Assembly (NCBI GenBank): GCA_029226975.1
Contig: JAQXZB010000017.1
Coordinates: 1 to 64,000 of the forward strand
Length of the DNA: 64,000 bases
Origin: Clostridiales bacterium
GTDB lineage: Bacteria; Bacillota; Clostridia; UBA1381
Reading direction: 5' to 3'
Part shown: piece after piece, positions 25,683-34,488 of the stretch
Numbering within the stretch: position 1 is the stretch's first letter
Layout of the letters: each line of letters begins with the position of its first letter
Notes under the pieces: model-generated
Databases searched by the model: none
What the model was told of the DNA's origin: nothing
The model's input: the letters and a program-made list of their open reading frames with translations, nothing else
Made by a program: the position numbers and the translations under genes

Positions 25683-26984
25683 TCAAAGCTTTCTTTCCTT
25701 TACCGCCAGACCGTGGGTATCAAAGCCCTCAACCTTTGCAAATCTGTATGCGTAATCTCTTACGTTCTTAAAGCCCCCCTTTGAAGCATAGCCTACTGAA
25801 GAACGCTTTAAGAAATCCTGAACGGATACGGAGGAATAAGTCTTTGCAAAGCCTCCTGTGGGAAGTATCGCATTGGGTCCCAATACAAAGTTGCACAGCG
25901 TTACCGGGGTGTAGTCGCCCAGCAGAATTTCACCGGCGTTTTTAATCTTGGGAAGCGTGTCAAAGGGCTTCTCGGTCATAACCTCCATATGCTCCGGCGC
26001 GTACTCGTTTACAAAGTCAATGGACTCATCGAGGGAGTCGGTAAGAATAACTCCGCCGTATGTAGTCAGATTTGTTTCTATAAACTCCTTGCGCTTCGGC
26101 GAAATCTTCTCAAGCTGTTCGTTTACTATGGGTATAACCTTATCCACAAGCTCTCTTGAGTGAGTAACAAGCAATGCGGCACTGTCGGGGCCATGCTCCG
26201 CTTCAATCATCCAGTCGAGAGCCACCTTGTGGGGATCGGCATTTTCGTCTGCCAAAACAATTATCTCCGAAGGTCCTGCCGGAAGTCCCGCGTCTATGTG
26301 GTTTGCAAGCACTCTCTTTGCCGCGGTTGCATAGCTGTTTCCGGGGCCTATAATCTTGTGGCACTTGGGAATTGTTTCCGTACCGTAAGCAACCGCCGCA
26401 ACAGCCTGAATACCGCCGACCTTGTATATCTCATCAATTCCTATTATTTTTGCGGCGCACAAAATAGCGTCGTCCACCTCGCCCTTTTCATTGGGCGGTG
26501 TTACAACAACAATCTTGGGCACCTTTGCAACAACGGCGGGAATACCCAGCATACACAGCACTGACGGGAACGAGCCCTTGCCGTGGGGAACATACAGACA
26601 CACGTCAACTATAGGCGTGGTCTTTTCGCCGACCATCAGTCCGTCGTCAACCATGGTAAACCACATCTCCTCGGGGAGCTGCTTTTCATGGAAATCATAA
26701 ATATTTTTGTAGGCGTACTCAATCGCCTCGCGGGTTTCCTTATCAAGTCTGTTATAGCCCGCCTCAATCTCCTCGGGCGTAACCTTCATATTCTCGCGGG
26801 TAAGCTGCACCCTGTCAAACTTGGCGGTATATTCCAAAACCGCCTCATCGCCGCGGGCTTTGACATCGTCCGAAACCTCCTTTGCAATCTTCATCTGCTC
26901 GGTAATGTCAAGCTCCGCACGCTTCATAATGAAGTCATACTGCTCCTTTGTCATTTCATTTAGCTTGTATATGCTCGGATTCAT
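25683..26984 (-). CDS. Histidinol dehydrogenase homologue (divergent)
   Basis: 433 residues of the HisD family. Canonical HisD oxidises L-histidinol to histidine in two NAD steps. The PAGPSEIIVLAD signature, GPGNSYATAAKR and the catalytic Glu-His of NEYAPEHM (about 328) are kept. Other key positions differ: the zinc-ligand Gln of SQAEHGPDS is Glu (EAEHGPDS, about 261), the Asp of the GDY region is Asn (CNFVLGPN, about 363), and the substrate-contact His of GPNHVLPT is Ala (GPNAILPT). The usual PGG loop is VPHGKGSF. It starts 18 bases after dnaJ and probably shares its transcript. It may be a paralogue acting on another amino alcohol or hydroxy acid. Confidence 0.75.
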   Translation of the reverse strand: MNPSIYKLNEMTKEQYDFIMKRAELDITEQMKIAKEVSDDVKARGDEAVLEYTAKFDRVQLTRENMKVTPEEIEAGYNRLDKETREAIEYAYKNIYDFHEKQLPEEMWFTMVDDGLMVGEKTTPIVDVCLYVPHGKGSFPSVLCMLGIPAVVAKVPKIVVVTPPNEKGEVDDAILCAAKIIGIDEIYKVGGIQAVAAVAYGTETIPKCHKIIGPGNSYATAAKRVLANHIDAGLPAGPSEIIVLADENADPHKVALDWMIEAEHGPDSAALLVTHSRELVDKVIPIVNEQLEKISPKRKEFIETNLTTYGGVILTDSLDESIDFVNEYAPEHMEVMTEKPFDTLPKIKNAGEILLGDYTPVTLCNFVLGPNAILPTGGFAKTYSSVSVQDFLKRSSVGYASKGGFKNVRDYAYRFAKVEGFDTHGLAVKERKL

Positions 26985-27002
26985 AACCTAAATTCCTTTC
27001 CG

Positions 27003-28124
27003 TTAATTAAAAAGCTGCTTTAATTTATCCATAAAAGTCGGCCTTTTTTTATAATATTTATCATCATCCAGCTCTCGAACGAGCTCCTTTTGTCTTGGGG
27101 AGAGATTTTTGGGTATCTCCACCTCAATCGTAACATACTGATCGCCTCTGCCACTGCCTCTCAGATACGGTATTCCCTTGCCTCTTAACCTAAAGCGCGT
27201 TCCCGACTGAGTTCCCTCCGGAATGTCATATTCCACCGGACCGTCAAGAGTCGGTACCTTAAGCGTTGCGCCCAAAATAGCCTGAGTTACCGTAATGGGC
27301 ATGGTCATAACAATATCGTTTTCCATGCGCTTGAAAAATTCATGGGGTCTTACCCTTACCGTTACGAGAAGATCGCCGTTGGGTGCGCCGGGTTCTCCCG
27401 CTTCGCCCTTGCCGGAAAGCTGCATTGTCTGCGAATCATCAATTCCCGCAGGAATTGTAATCTCAATCTTGCTTTCCTTTCTGACCTTGCCCGTTCCGCG
27501 GCATTCACGGCATGGCTCCTTTATAATCTTGCCCTTTCCCCTGCATTCGGGACAGGTTGTAACATTTGCCACAACGCCGAAGGGGGTTCTTTGCTGTACC
27601 TTTATCTGCCCCGAGCCGCCGCATCTTGAACAGGTCTGGGGCTGTGTGCCCGCCTTTGCGCCGCTGCCGCCGCAGGCATGACATTTCTCCTGCTTGGTTA
27701 CATTTATTGTCTTTGTTGTGCCAAATGCCGCTTCCTCAAAGGAAATATCGATAACCTGGCGTACATCACTGCCTCGCTTTGGTCCTCTGCGGCGTCCGCC
27801 GCCAAATCCTCCGAAGCCGCCGCCGAATATATCGCTGAATATATCGCCGAAATCAAAATCACCGGTAAAACCACCGCCGCCGGCTCCGAAGTTGGGATCT
27901 ACGCCTGCATGACCGTACTGGTCATAGCGCGCCTTTTTATCCGCATCCGAAAGCACGCTGTATGCCTCGTTTACTTCCTTGAATTTTTCCTCGGCTTCCT
28001 TATCTCCCGGATTTAAGTCGGGGTGGTATTTTTTTGCCACCTTTCGGTACGCTTTTTTTATCTCCGCGTCCGAAGCCCCCTTACTTACTCCGAGTACCTC
28101 GTAATAATCACGTTTATCCGCCAC
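27003..28124 (-). CDS. dnaJ: Chaperone protein DnaJ
   Basis: 373 residues from the GTG at 28124 ([13 protein letters not shown]), the usual N-terminus. A GTG at 28133 lies too close to its ribosome binding site. The J domain occupies about 5-70 with HPD at 34-36. A Gly/Phe-rich stretch follows, then four CxxCxGxG zinc repeats ([32 protein letters not shown]) and the C-terminal substrate-binding domains. As DnaK co-chaperone it stimulates ATP hydrolysis and delivers clients. A strong terminator separates it from dnaK, and it has its own sigma-A promoter, so it is not simply part of the CIRCE operon. Confidence 0.96.
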   Translation of the reverse strand: MADKRDYYEVLGVSKGASDAEIKKAYRKVAKKYHPDLNPGDKEAEEKFKEVNEAYSVLSDADKKARYDQYGHAGVDPNFGAGGGGFTGDFDFGDIFSDIFGGGFGGFGGGRRRGPKRGSDVRQVIDISFEEAAFGTTKTINVTKQEKCHACGGSGAKAGTQPQTCSRCGGSGQIKVQQRTPFGVVANVTTCPECRGKGKIIKEPCRECRGTGKVRKESKIEITIPAGIDDSQTMQLSGKGEAGEPGAPNGDLLVTVRVRPHEFFKRMENDIVMTMPITVTQAILGATLKVPTLDGPVEYDIPEGTQSGTRFRLRGKGIPYLRGSGRGDQYVTIEVEIPKNLSPRQKELVRELDDDKYYKKRPTFMDKLKQLFN

Positions 28125-28144
28125 TTTACTCACCTACCTGCTAT

Positions 28145-28173
28145 ATTATAAACCATTTTTTCCCTTTTGTAAA
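28145..28173 (-). promoter_or_regulatory. Sigma-A promoter of dnaJ
   Basis: Minus strand TTTACA (28168-28173), 17 bases, TATAAT (28145-28150), just after the dnaK terminator and about 20 bases before the start codon. No CIRCE element accompanies it. Confidence 0.75.
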
Positions 28174-28185
28174 TAGCTAAAATCC

Positions 28186-28240
28186 CCAAAAAGGGCTGTT
28201 GCGCAAAAAACATTGATTTTTTGCGCACAGTCCCCTTTGA
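28186..28240 (-). terminator. Terminator of the hrcA-grpE-dnaK operon
   Basis: On the minus strand GCGCAAAAAA (28221-28230 region) pairs with TTTTTTGCGC (28201-28210). The stem continues by CTGT/ACAG and G-C pairs around one bulge. It ends in CTTTTTGG. It lies between dnaK and dnaJ. Confidence 0.8.
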
Positions 28241-28242
28241 TT

Positions 28243-30099
28243 TTAGTTGTTTTTATCGTCGTCTACCTCGCGGTAATCAGCCTCATAAACGTTGTCGCCG
28301 CTTTGAGCACCGCCGTTTTGCGCACCGCCTGCAGCCGCATTGGGGTCAAAGCCCTGTGCTCCGCCCGGATTTGCCTGCTGATAAATCTTTTCCGATACAG
28401 AGAAGAACTTCTGCTGCAAAGCCTCCGAAGCCGCCTTGATGGCTGCGGTATCCGTACCCTCCAAAGCCTTCTTAACATTGTCTATTTCAGCCTGAACAGC
28501 GTCCTTATCAGCCTGGTCAAGCTTGTCGCCGACCTCCTTTAGGGTCTTTTCCGACTGGTAAACCATGGACTCGGCGTTGTTTCTGGTGTCAACCTCTTCC
28601 TTACGCTTCTTATCCTCTTCAGCATACTTTTCAGCCTCTTTAACGGCTCTGTCAATATCCTCATCGCTTAGGTTTGTCGAAGCGGTTATGGTAATCTTCT
28701 GCTCGTTGCCTGTGCCTAAATCCTTTGCCGAAACGTTTACGATACCGTTTGCGTCAATATCAAAGGTAACCTCAATCTGAGGAACTCCTCGAGGAGCCGG
28801 AGCAATACCGGTAAGATTGAAGCGTCCCAAGGTCTTGTTGTACTGCGCCATTTCTCTTTCGCCCTGCAAAACGTGCACCTCAACCGAGGTCTGACCGTCC
28901 GCCGCTGTGGAGAATATCTGCGACTTGTTTGTGGGAACTGTGGTATTTCTTTCAATAAGCTTTGTAAATACGCCGCCCATTGTTTCGATACCCAGTGACA
29001 GCGGAGTAACGTCAAGCAGAAGCACACCGGTTTCCTCACCGCTTAATACACCTGCCTGTCTTGCAGCACCTACCGCTACGCACTCGTCGGGGTTAATGCC
29101 CTTGTGAGGCTCCTTGTTCATTTCCTTCTTAACAGCCTCCTGAACAGCCGGTATTCTCGAAGAACCGCCTACCAAAAGCACCTCGTCAATGCTTGACGCG
29201 CTTACGTCCGCATCTCTCATTGCATTTCTTATGCAGGTAAGTGTTCTGTCAACCAAATCAGCCGTAAGCTCATCAAACTTAGCCTTTGTGATTGTAATAT
29301 CCATGTGCTTGGGGCCTGTGGCGTCTGCTGTGATAAAGGGCAGATTTACGTTTGAGGTTGTGGTTGTCGAAAGCTCAATCTTTGACTTCTCGGCAGCCTC
29401 CTTAAGTCTTTGCATTGCCATCTTGTCGGCAGACAAATCAACGCCCTGTTCTCTCTTAAACTCGCTTACAAGATAATCTATAATTCTTTGGTCAAAATCG
29501 TCACCGCCCAGATGAGTATCTCCGTTTGTGGAAAGCACCTCAAACACGCCGTCGCCGATTTCAAGGATTGATACATCGAAGGTACCGCCGCCCAAGTCAT
29601 ATACCATGATCGTCTGATCCTTGTCGCTCATGCCGTAAGCAAGCGCCGCAGCCGTAGGCTCGTTTATAATTCTCTGAACGTCCAAGCCCGCAATTTTTCC
29701 CGCGTCCTTTGTAGCCTGACGCTGTGAGTCGTTAAAGTATGCCGGAACGGTGATAACCGCCTGGGTAACCGGCTCGCCCAAATATGCCTCCGCATCGGCT
29801 TTTAGCTTTGACAAAATCATTGCCGAAATTTCCTGGGGCGTGTAAGCCTTGCCGTCAATCGTCACCTTTTCGGCAGTACCCATCTTTCTCTTTATCGACA
29901 TGATGGTTCTGTCGGCATTTGTAACCGCCTGGCGCTTTGCAACCTGACCTACAATTCTCTCTCCGTCCTTCTGGAACGCTACAACCGACGGGGTTGTTCT
30001 TGCACCCTCGGAATTGGTGATAACCGTTGGGTTACCGCCCTCCATAACCGCTACGCAGCTGTTTGTTGTACCTAAATCGATTCCTATTATCTTTCCCAT
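28243..30099 (-). CDS. dnaK: Chaperone protein DnaK (Hsp70)
   Basis: 618 residues. The ATPase domain starts [19 protein letters not shown] and includes the phosphate loops [25 protein letters not shown] and [14 protein letters not shown]. The substrate-binding domain begins near 385 after the linker [18 protein letters not shown]. The C-terminus has a Gly/Ala/Gln-rich tail ending [13 protein letters not shown], close to the EVVD-type ends of Gram-positive DnaK. Ribosome binding site AAGGAGG at 8 bases. It is third gene of the HrcA-controlled operon, 25 bases after grpE. Confidence 0.98.
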   Translation of the reverse strand: MGKIIGIDLGTTNSCVAVMEGGNPTVITNSEGARTTPSVVAFQKDGERIVGQVAKRQAVTNADRTIMSIKRKMGTAEKVTIDGKAYTPQEISAMILSKLKADAEAYLGEPVTQAVITVPAYFNDSQRQATKDAGKIAGLDVQRIINEPTAAALAYGMSDKDQTIMVYDLGGGTFDVSILEIGDGVFEVLSTNGDTHLGGDDFDQRIIDYLVSEFKREQGVDLSADKMAMQRLKEAAEKSKIELSTTTTSNVNLPFITADATGPKHMDITITKAKFDELTADLVDRTLTCIRNAMRDADVSASSIDEVLLVGGSSRIPAVQEAVKKEMNKEPHKGINPDECVAVGAARQAGVLSGEETGVLLLDVTPLSLGIETMGGVFTKLIERNTTVPTNKSQIFSTAADGQTSVEVHVLQGEREMAQYNKTLGRFNLTGIAPAPRGVPQIEVTFDIDANGIVNVSAKDLGTGNEQKITITASTNLSDEDIDRAVKEAEKYAEEDKKRKEEVDTRNNAESMVYQSEKTLKEVGDKLDQADKDAVQAEIDNVKKALEGTDTAAIKAASEALQQKFFSVSEKIYQQANPGGAQGFDPNAAAGGAQNGGAQSGDNVYEADYREVDDDKNN

Positions 30100-30124
30100 G
30101 ATAAATTCCTCCTTAATTAAAACC

Positions 30125-30658
30125 TTAGTTTGCTACCTTTACCATACTGTGACGGACAACTCTGCTGTCCTTATATTTGTAACCCTTCATAAATTCCTCG
30201 ACAACCGTATTGTCATCTATCGAATCATCCTCCATATGCATTATTGCGTTATGGAAGTTGGGGTCAAACTGCTCTCCAACGGCTTCAATCGCCGTTACGC
30301 CGAGCTTTTCCAAAGACTCCCTGTACTGCTTCATAACCATCTCAACGCCCTCTTTGAATTTGAGCGCATCCTCCGAGGTTACCTGCGTTTGCAGGGCTCT
30401 TTCAAGATTATCTCCCACCGGGAGAATTGCCGAAACAACGTCTACCAAGGCATCGGTATACCTTGCATCCTTTTCCCTGGCGGAACGCTTGCGGAAATTA
30501 TCGTATTCGGCGTACAGACGCATATATTTATCCGTCTGCTCCTGAAGCTTTTCCTCAAGCTCCTCCTCGCGGGATTTGGGAGCTTCCTCCTCCGTTTCCG
30601 GCTCGGCTTCCTGAGGCTTTTCTTCCTCTATCTCCTCTTTAATCTCCTTTTCACTCAT
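30125..30658 (-). CDS. grpE: Nucleotide exchange factor GrpE
   Basis: 177 residues. A Glu/Pro-rich N-terminus leads into a long coiled coil (about 35-75) and the GrpE core [15 protein letters not shown], then the C-terminal beta domain with [22 protein letters not shown] and the end [12 protein letters not shown]. It releases ADP from DnaK. Ribosome binding site AAGGAGG. It lies 12 bases downstream of hrcA and 25 bases upstream of dnaK. Confidence 0.96.
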   Translation of the reverse strand: MSEKEIKEEIEEEKPQEAEPETEEEAPKSREEELEEKLQEQTDKYMRLYAEYDNFRKRSAREKDARYTDALVDVVSAILPVGDNLERALQTQVTSEDALKFKEGVEMVMKQYRESLEKLGVTAIEAVGEQFDPNFHNAIMHMEDDSIDDNTVVEEFMKGYKYKDSRVVRHSMVKVAN

Positions 30659-30670
30659 ATGCTTCCCTCC

Positions 30671-31705
30671 TTATTCACCTGTAATGTAAAATTTCAGGAT
30701 TTTATCTATTTCACTTGATATTAAATCAAGGCTTGCAAACACCTTTGAATAATTCATGCGCTTTGGCCCTATAACTCCGAGCCTGCCCATCGTTCGGTTG
30801 TTTACGGAATAATCCACCGTTACAAGTGAGCAGTCCTTTAATATTTCCAGACCGTTCTCCTTGCCGATTTTGGCATTAACGCCGCTTCCCGCACCCGACG
30901 CCGCAAGCTTCTTTAGGTTTTCCTTATCCTCAAGGAACTCGAAAATCTCCCGCGCCTTGGAAACATCCGAATACTCCGGATATTTAAGGATAAGCTTTGC
31001 ATTGTTAAGGTAAATATCCGCGCTGTCCATGGCAGATATTGTATCGTATACAAAGCTTATTATGTCAACAAGCGCCTGCGGCTCTATCGGCATGACCTCC
31101 AAAACCGCTTTTTGAATTTGCATCACCTTTTCGCGGCTTATCTCCTCCGCCGTAAGTCCTGCAAGCTGATCGTTTAAAAGCCTTGTCAGCTCTAAACATT
31201 CCTGCGGATTTAAGTCCGTTCTCAGAATACAGCTTTTTGCCGTATGTGTCACAACAATCAGCATTACCTGAGAATGTTCCATGGGTATAAGCTCAAGCTT
31301 CCTTATCTTTGACAAAGGCTTGGGCGTTGTCACAAAGGACGCGTACTCGGTAAGCATGGATGTAAGCGCACCCGCTTTTCTTATGGTTTTTTCAAGCTGG
31401 CTCACCCGCTCCTCCATTGCTTTTTGAAGCTCTACCACCGCCTCGACTCCAAGCTTATATCTTTGCATAAGCGAGTTTACATAAAATCTGTAGCCCTCAT
31501 CGGAGGGTACCCGCCCCGCCGAGGTGTGGGGCTGAATAAGATAGCCCATTTCCTCAAGATCCGCCATTTCGTTTCTTATGGTGGCGCTTGACAGTCCGAG
31601 CTGCTCCTTTCTGGATATAACCCTTGAACCGACCGGCTCCGCCGTTGTGATGTATTCTTCGATGATTGCCTGAAGGATTTTGCGCTTTCTTTCACTCAAA
31701 TCCAT
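30671..31705 (-). CDS. hrcA: Heat-inducible transcription repressor HrcA
   Basis: 344 residues. The N-terminal winged helix (MDLSERKRKILQAIIEEYI, then LGLSSATIRNEMADLEEMGYL) recognises the CIRCE element. The GAF-like dimer domain follows, with the conserved late segment SLVTVDYSVNNRTMGRLGVIGPKRMNYSK. It represses its own operon until heat or misfolded proteins occupy the chaperonin system. It starts at an ATG with GAGGTGAG upstream and is first in the order hrcA-grpE-dnaK, the usual order in Firmicutes. Confidence 0.97.
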   Translation of the reverse strand: MDLSERKRKILQAIIEEYITTAEPVGSRVISRKEQLGLSSATIRNEMADLEEMGYLIQPHTSAGRVPSDEGYRFYVNSLMQRYKLGVEAVVELQKAMEERVSQLEKTIRKAGALTSMLTEYASFVTTPKPLSKIRKLELIPMEHSQVMLIVVTHTAKSCILRTDLNPQECLELTRLLNDQLAGLTAEEISREKVMQIQKAVLEVMPIEPQALVDIISFVYDTISAMDSADIYLNNAKLILKYPEYSDVSKAREIFEFLEDKENLKKLAASGAGSGVNAKIGKENGLEILKDCSLVTVDYSVNNRTMGRLGVIGPKRMNYSKVFASLDLISSEIDKILKFYITGE

Positions 31706-31755
31706 TTTACACTCACCTCATCTCTGCCCTGTATATCATATCCTTCACAGGATTG

Positions 31756-31782
31756 TTAGCACTCAATATAAAGGAGTGCTAA
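31756..31782. promoter_or_regulatory. CIRCE operator (HrcA binding site)
   Basis: Perfect inverted repeat TTAGCACTC (31756-31764), 9 bases, GAGTGCTAA (31774-31782). This is the full consensus for HrcA, lying between the hrcA promoter and start codon. Confidence 0.97.
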
Positions 31783-31795
31783 CAATTACAATAAT

Positions 31796-31824
31796 AAGAT
31801 ACCACTATTATCTCCAAATGTCAA
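31796..31824 (-). promoter_or_regulatory. Sigma-A promoter of hrcA-grpE-dnaK
   Basis: Minus strand TTGACA (31819-31824), 17 bases, TATCTT (31796-31801). Transcription should start near 31789, directly before CIRCE, so HrcA would block the start. Confidence 0.8.
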
Positions 31825-31865
31825 GGGAATTTCTGAGATTTAATAAATTATTCACAATTCTTTAC

Positions 31866-33065
31866 TTATTTATTCAAAATCTCTATCGCTTTTTGCAGTT
31901 GAGTATCCTTATCCCGTTCCACCTGCGAAGCGTACATATTCTTATATTCCTCCGGCATTGCCACCTCAATATCCGGCTCAATGCCCGTACCGTGTATGCA
32001 TACGCCGTTTGGCGAAAAATACCGCGCAATGGTCACAGACATTCCCGATCCGTCCGAGAAGGGTATTACCGACTGAACAACACCCTTGCCATAGCTCTTT
32101 TCGCCTATTACCTGCGCCTTTTTATAGTCCTTGAGCGCGCCGGTAAGCACCTCGGAAGCGCTTGCGCTGTTTTCATTTATCAAAACCGCCATGGGTATGC
32201 CCAGCTCCTCGGCGTCCGATTTATAATCCTCTCTTGATCCGTCCTTGTATTCCATATAGGTTATTATGCCCTCCGGCAAAAGCATATCCGCAATGGAGCA
32301 TACCACATCGAGGGAGCCGCCGGGGTTATCTCTTAGGTCAATAATCATCTTTTCCATACCCTCGCCCCGGAGCTTTTCCACATTCTCCTTAAACTCCGTA
32401 TAAGTATCAATATCGTTATCCTCATCTGCGCTGTTAAAGGCTGAAATTCTTACATAACCGATATTTCCGTCAAGCATCTGCGCCTTTACGGAATTTGTGG
32501 TTACGCGCCGTCTTTCGACTGTTTTATCAAAGCTTTCACCGTCTCTTTTAAAGCTTATTGTTACGGTCGTTCCCTCTTCGCCGGTTCGGATTTTTGAAAC
32601 CGCCTCGTCAAGCTGATCCCCCACAAATGGCTCGCCCTCCACCGCGGTTATTATATCGCCGGGCAGTATTCCCGCTTCAAAGGAGCTGCTACCCTCATAG
32701 GTCGAAACAATTACCAGCTCATCCTCGTCCGTTACGGAAATCACCGCTCCGATGCCCACATAGCTTTCCTCCAAGCTGTCGGTATACTGCGAAAAGGTCT
32801 TTGGGTCGTAATAATGGGTATACGGCTCGTCAAGACCCTCCACATAGCCCATTACAGCCATTTCACTCATCTGCTCCTTGTCGTAGTCATATATATAATT
32901 GGAATCAAGACAGGCGTTTATCATATTAAGCTTTGATTCAAGCTTCTTTGTCGTGTTGATATCCGCAATGTGCATAAATGCAATATCCTTGGCAATGCTT
33001 GTTGCAAGCGCTGTCACCACCGCCGTAACAACCACACATAAAACCGTTTTCTTTTTACCAGTCAT
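31866..33065 (-). CDS. S41-family C-terminal processing peptidase (CtpA/CtpB-like)
   Basis: 399 residues with one N-terminal membrane segment (VLCVVVTAVVTALATSIA), so the rest lies outside the membrane. A PDZ domain (about 100-190; GIGAVISVTDEDE, AGILPGDIITAVEG) precedes the tail-protease core. The core has LRDNPGGSLDVV, the catalytic serine in NENSASASEVLTGALKDY and the lysine in GEKSYGKGVVQ. These enzymes cut the C-termini of secreted or membrane proteins. Possible targets are the SLH and other surface proteins (inference). AAAGGAG stands 8 bases before the ATG. The leader contains two alternative hairpins, one covering this site. Confidence 0.92.
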   Translation of the reverse strand: MTGKKKTVLCVVVTAVVTALATSIAKDIAFMHIADINTTKKLESKLNMINACLDSNYIYDYDKEQMSEMAVMGYVEGLDEPYTHYYDPKTFSQYTDSLEESYVGIGAVISVTDEDELVIVSTYEGSSSFEAGILPGDIITAVEGEPFVGDQLDEAVSKIRTGEEGTTVTISFKRDGESFDKTVERRRVTTNSVKAQMLDGNIGYVRISAFNSADEDNDIDTYTEFKENVEKLRGEGMEKMIIDLRDNPGGSLDVVCSIADMLLPEGIITYMEYKDGSREDYKSDAEELGIPMAVLINENSASASEVLTGALKDYKKAQVIGEKSYGKGVVQSVIPFSDGSGMSVTIARYFSPNGVCIHGTGIEPDIEVAMPEEYKNMYASQVERDKDTQLQKAIEILNK

Positions 33066-33073
33066 TTTAATTG

Positions 33074-33107
33074 CTCCTTTGAAAAAAGGAGTGTAAACAC
33101 ACTCCTT
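33074..33107 (-). terminator. Terminator after the CdaR-like gene, overlapping the ctpA ribosome-site hairpin
   Basis: On the minus strand AAGGAGTGT (33099-33107), loop GTTT, ACACTCCTT (33086-33094), then TTTT. The same CTCCTTT (33085-33091) can instead pair with the ribosome binding site AAAGGAG of ctpA (33074-33080) across the 4-base loop TTTC. The two structures exclude each other. Confidence 0.75.
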
Positions 33108-33154
33108 AATTTTTCATTTATATTAGAATATGCCGATTTGATATATACAATTCC

Positions 33155-34240
33155 TCATATTTTAAGCGGGTTGGACATAAGATACTTATGCACCATCATC
33201 GCTACCTTGAATACTATTGCCTGGTCAAACTTCCTAAGGTCAAGACCCGTAAGCTTGTAAATCTTCTCCAGTCTGTATACAAGAGTATTTCTGTGAACGA
33301 ACAGTTGTCTGGAGGTTTCCGAAACATTCAGGTCGTTTTCAAAGAACTTGTTAATGGTAAGAATTGTTTCATCGTCTAAGGATGCGATGTTTCCTTTCTT
33401 AAACACTTCGTTTAAGAACAGCTCGCACAGCTTTATGGGCAGCTGATAAATAAGTCTGCCGATGCCTAAGCTGTCATAATTTAAGATATACTTCTCCTCG
33501 TCGAATACCTTGCCCACCTCTAAGGCAATCTGAGCCTCCTTGTAGGAATTGTTAAGCTCGTCTATATTGTTTGCAACGGTGCTTAAGCCCACAAGTACGG
33601 GAAGCATGGTTTCCGAGTTGATTGTATCCAAAATAGACTGCGCCATATCCTCCAGCTCCTGAGAGGTCGCGGGGCCCTTAAGCTCCTTGATAAGTACGAT
33701 ATTATTCGCGTCTATGTTTATGACAAAATCCTTCTCCTTGTCGGGGAACATATTTCTTATGACCTCATAAATGCCGGGCTCATTGTTATCCTGGATTTTT
33801 ATATAAAATACAGCCCTGGGTATATCTATATCAACGTGAAGCTCTCTTGCCTTTTGATGTATATCAAATGCCAAAAGATTATCCATGATAATATTTTGCA
33901 TAAAGTTTGTCTTATCATATTTTTCATCGTAATAGTGTCTTACATTATTCGCCGCTACCGCAATGGCGTTGCAGCAATATTTTGAAATCTCGTCCGTTCC
34001 CTCCACATACACAATATACTCGGTATACGGCTTATTGGACATGACTCTCATGGTATATCCGTCCTTATAAAGAAGTCTGTCGCTGTTTACTGCCGAATAA
34101 ACAAGGTTTTCCATAGTTTCCGCCGACGGCTCTGTTCCCGTATACGCAAGCACAAGCCCGTGTGAGTCGGCAATTCCGAAACGCTTCGGAAATACATCGG
34201 CCATTTGTGTCACAATGTCCTGAAATGCTTTACTTATCAT
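33155..34240 (-). CDS. CdaR/PucR-family transcriptional regulator
   Basis: 361 residues from the ATG at 34240, with GGAGGG 7 bases upstream. An ATG at 34261 would place that site inside the gene. The N-terminal part (about 1-130) resembles the sugar-diacid recognition domain of CdaR (KAFQDIVTQMADVFPKRFGIAD). A central GGDEF-like module follows. The C-terminal PucR helix-turn-helix is NKFFENDLNVSETSRQLFVH with RNTLVYRLEKIYKLTGLDLR. Family members sense glycerate, glucarate or related small acids and activate nearby genes. The target here is unknown; the gene is alone between ctpA and the araC gene. Confidence 0.9.
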   Translation of the reverse strand: MISKAFQDIVTQMADVFPKRFGIADSHGLVLAYTGTEPSAETMENLVYSAVNSDRLLYKDGYTMRVMSNKPYTEYIVYVEGTDEISKYCCNAIAVAANNVRHYYDEKYDKTNFMQNIIMDNLLAFDIHQKARELHVDIDIPRAVFYIKIQDNNEPGIYEVIRNMFPDKEKDFVINIDANNIVLIKELKGPATSQELEDMAQSILDTINSETMLPVLVGLSTVANNIDELNNSYKEAQIALEVGKVFDEEKYILNYDSLGIGRLIYQLPIKLCELFLNEVFKKGNIASLDDETILTINKFFENDLNVSETSRQLFVHRNTLVYRLEKIYKLTGLDLRKFDQAIVFKVAMMVHKYLMSNPLKI

Positions 34241-34281
34241 TTCCTTTCCCTCCACATACAAATTATTTTCACGCTGATACT

Positions 34282-34313
34282 ATCGGACAAGTCCCGGTCG
34301 GCTCTTATCCGAT
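34282..34313. repeat. Inverted repeat in the CdaR-like gene leader
   Basis: Arms ATCGGACAAG (34282-34291) and CTTATCCGAT (34304-34313), ten bases with one non-Watson-Crick position and a 12-base spacer. It lies between a TATAAT-like stretch and the start codon, so it could be an autoregulatory operator or a leader hairpin. The rest of 34314-34488 is AT-rich with no gene. Confidence 0.5.
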
Positions 34314-34488
34314 TACATTATAATATCATACAATACATACTATAATTATACACCAAATTCCGTACAATTTCAACTGTTATTCTTCATTTTTTTTGAAAAT
34401 CTTTCAATTTGCCGTTTTTGTGACAAAATATTATGCAATTTTCACAATAATAATGCAATTTTTACCAAAGAACACAGCCCCAAACCCG

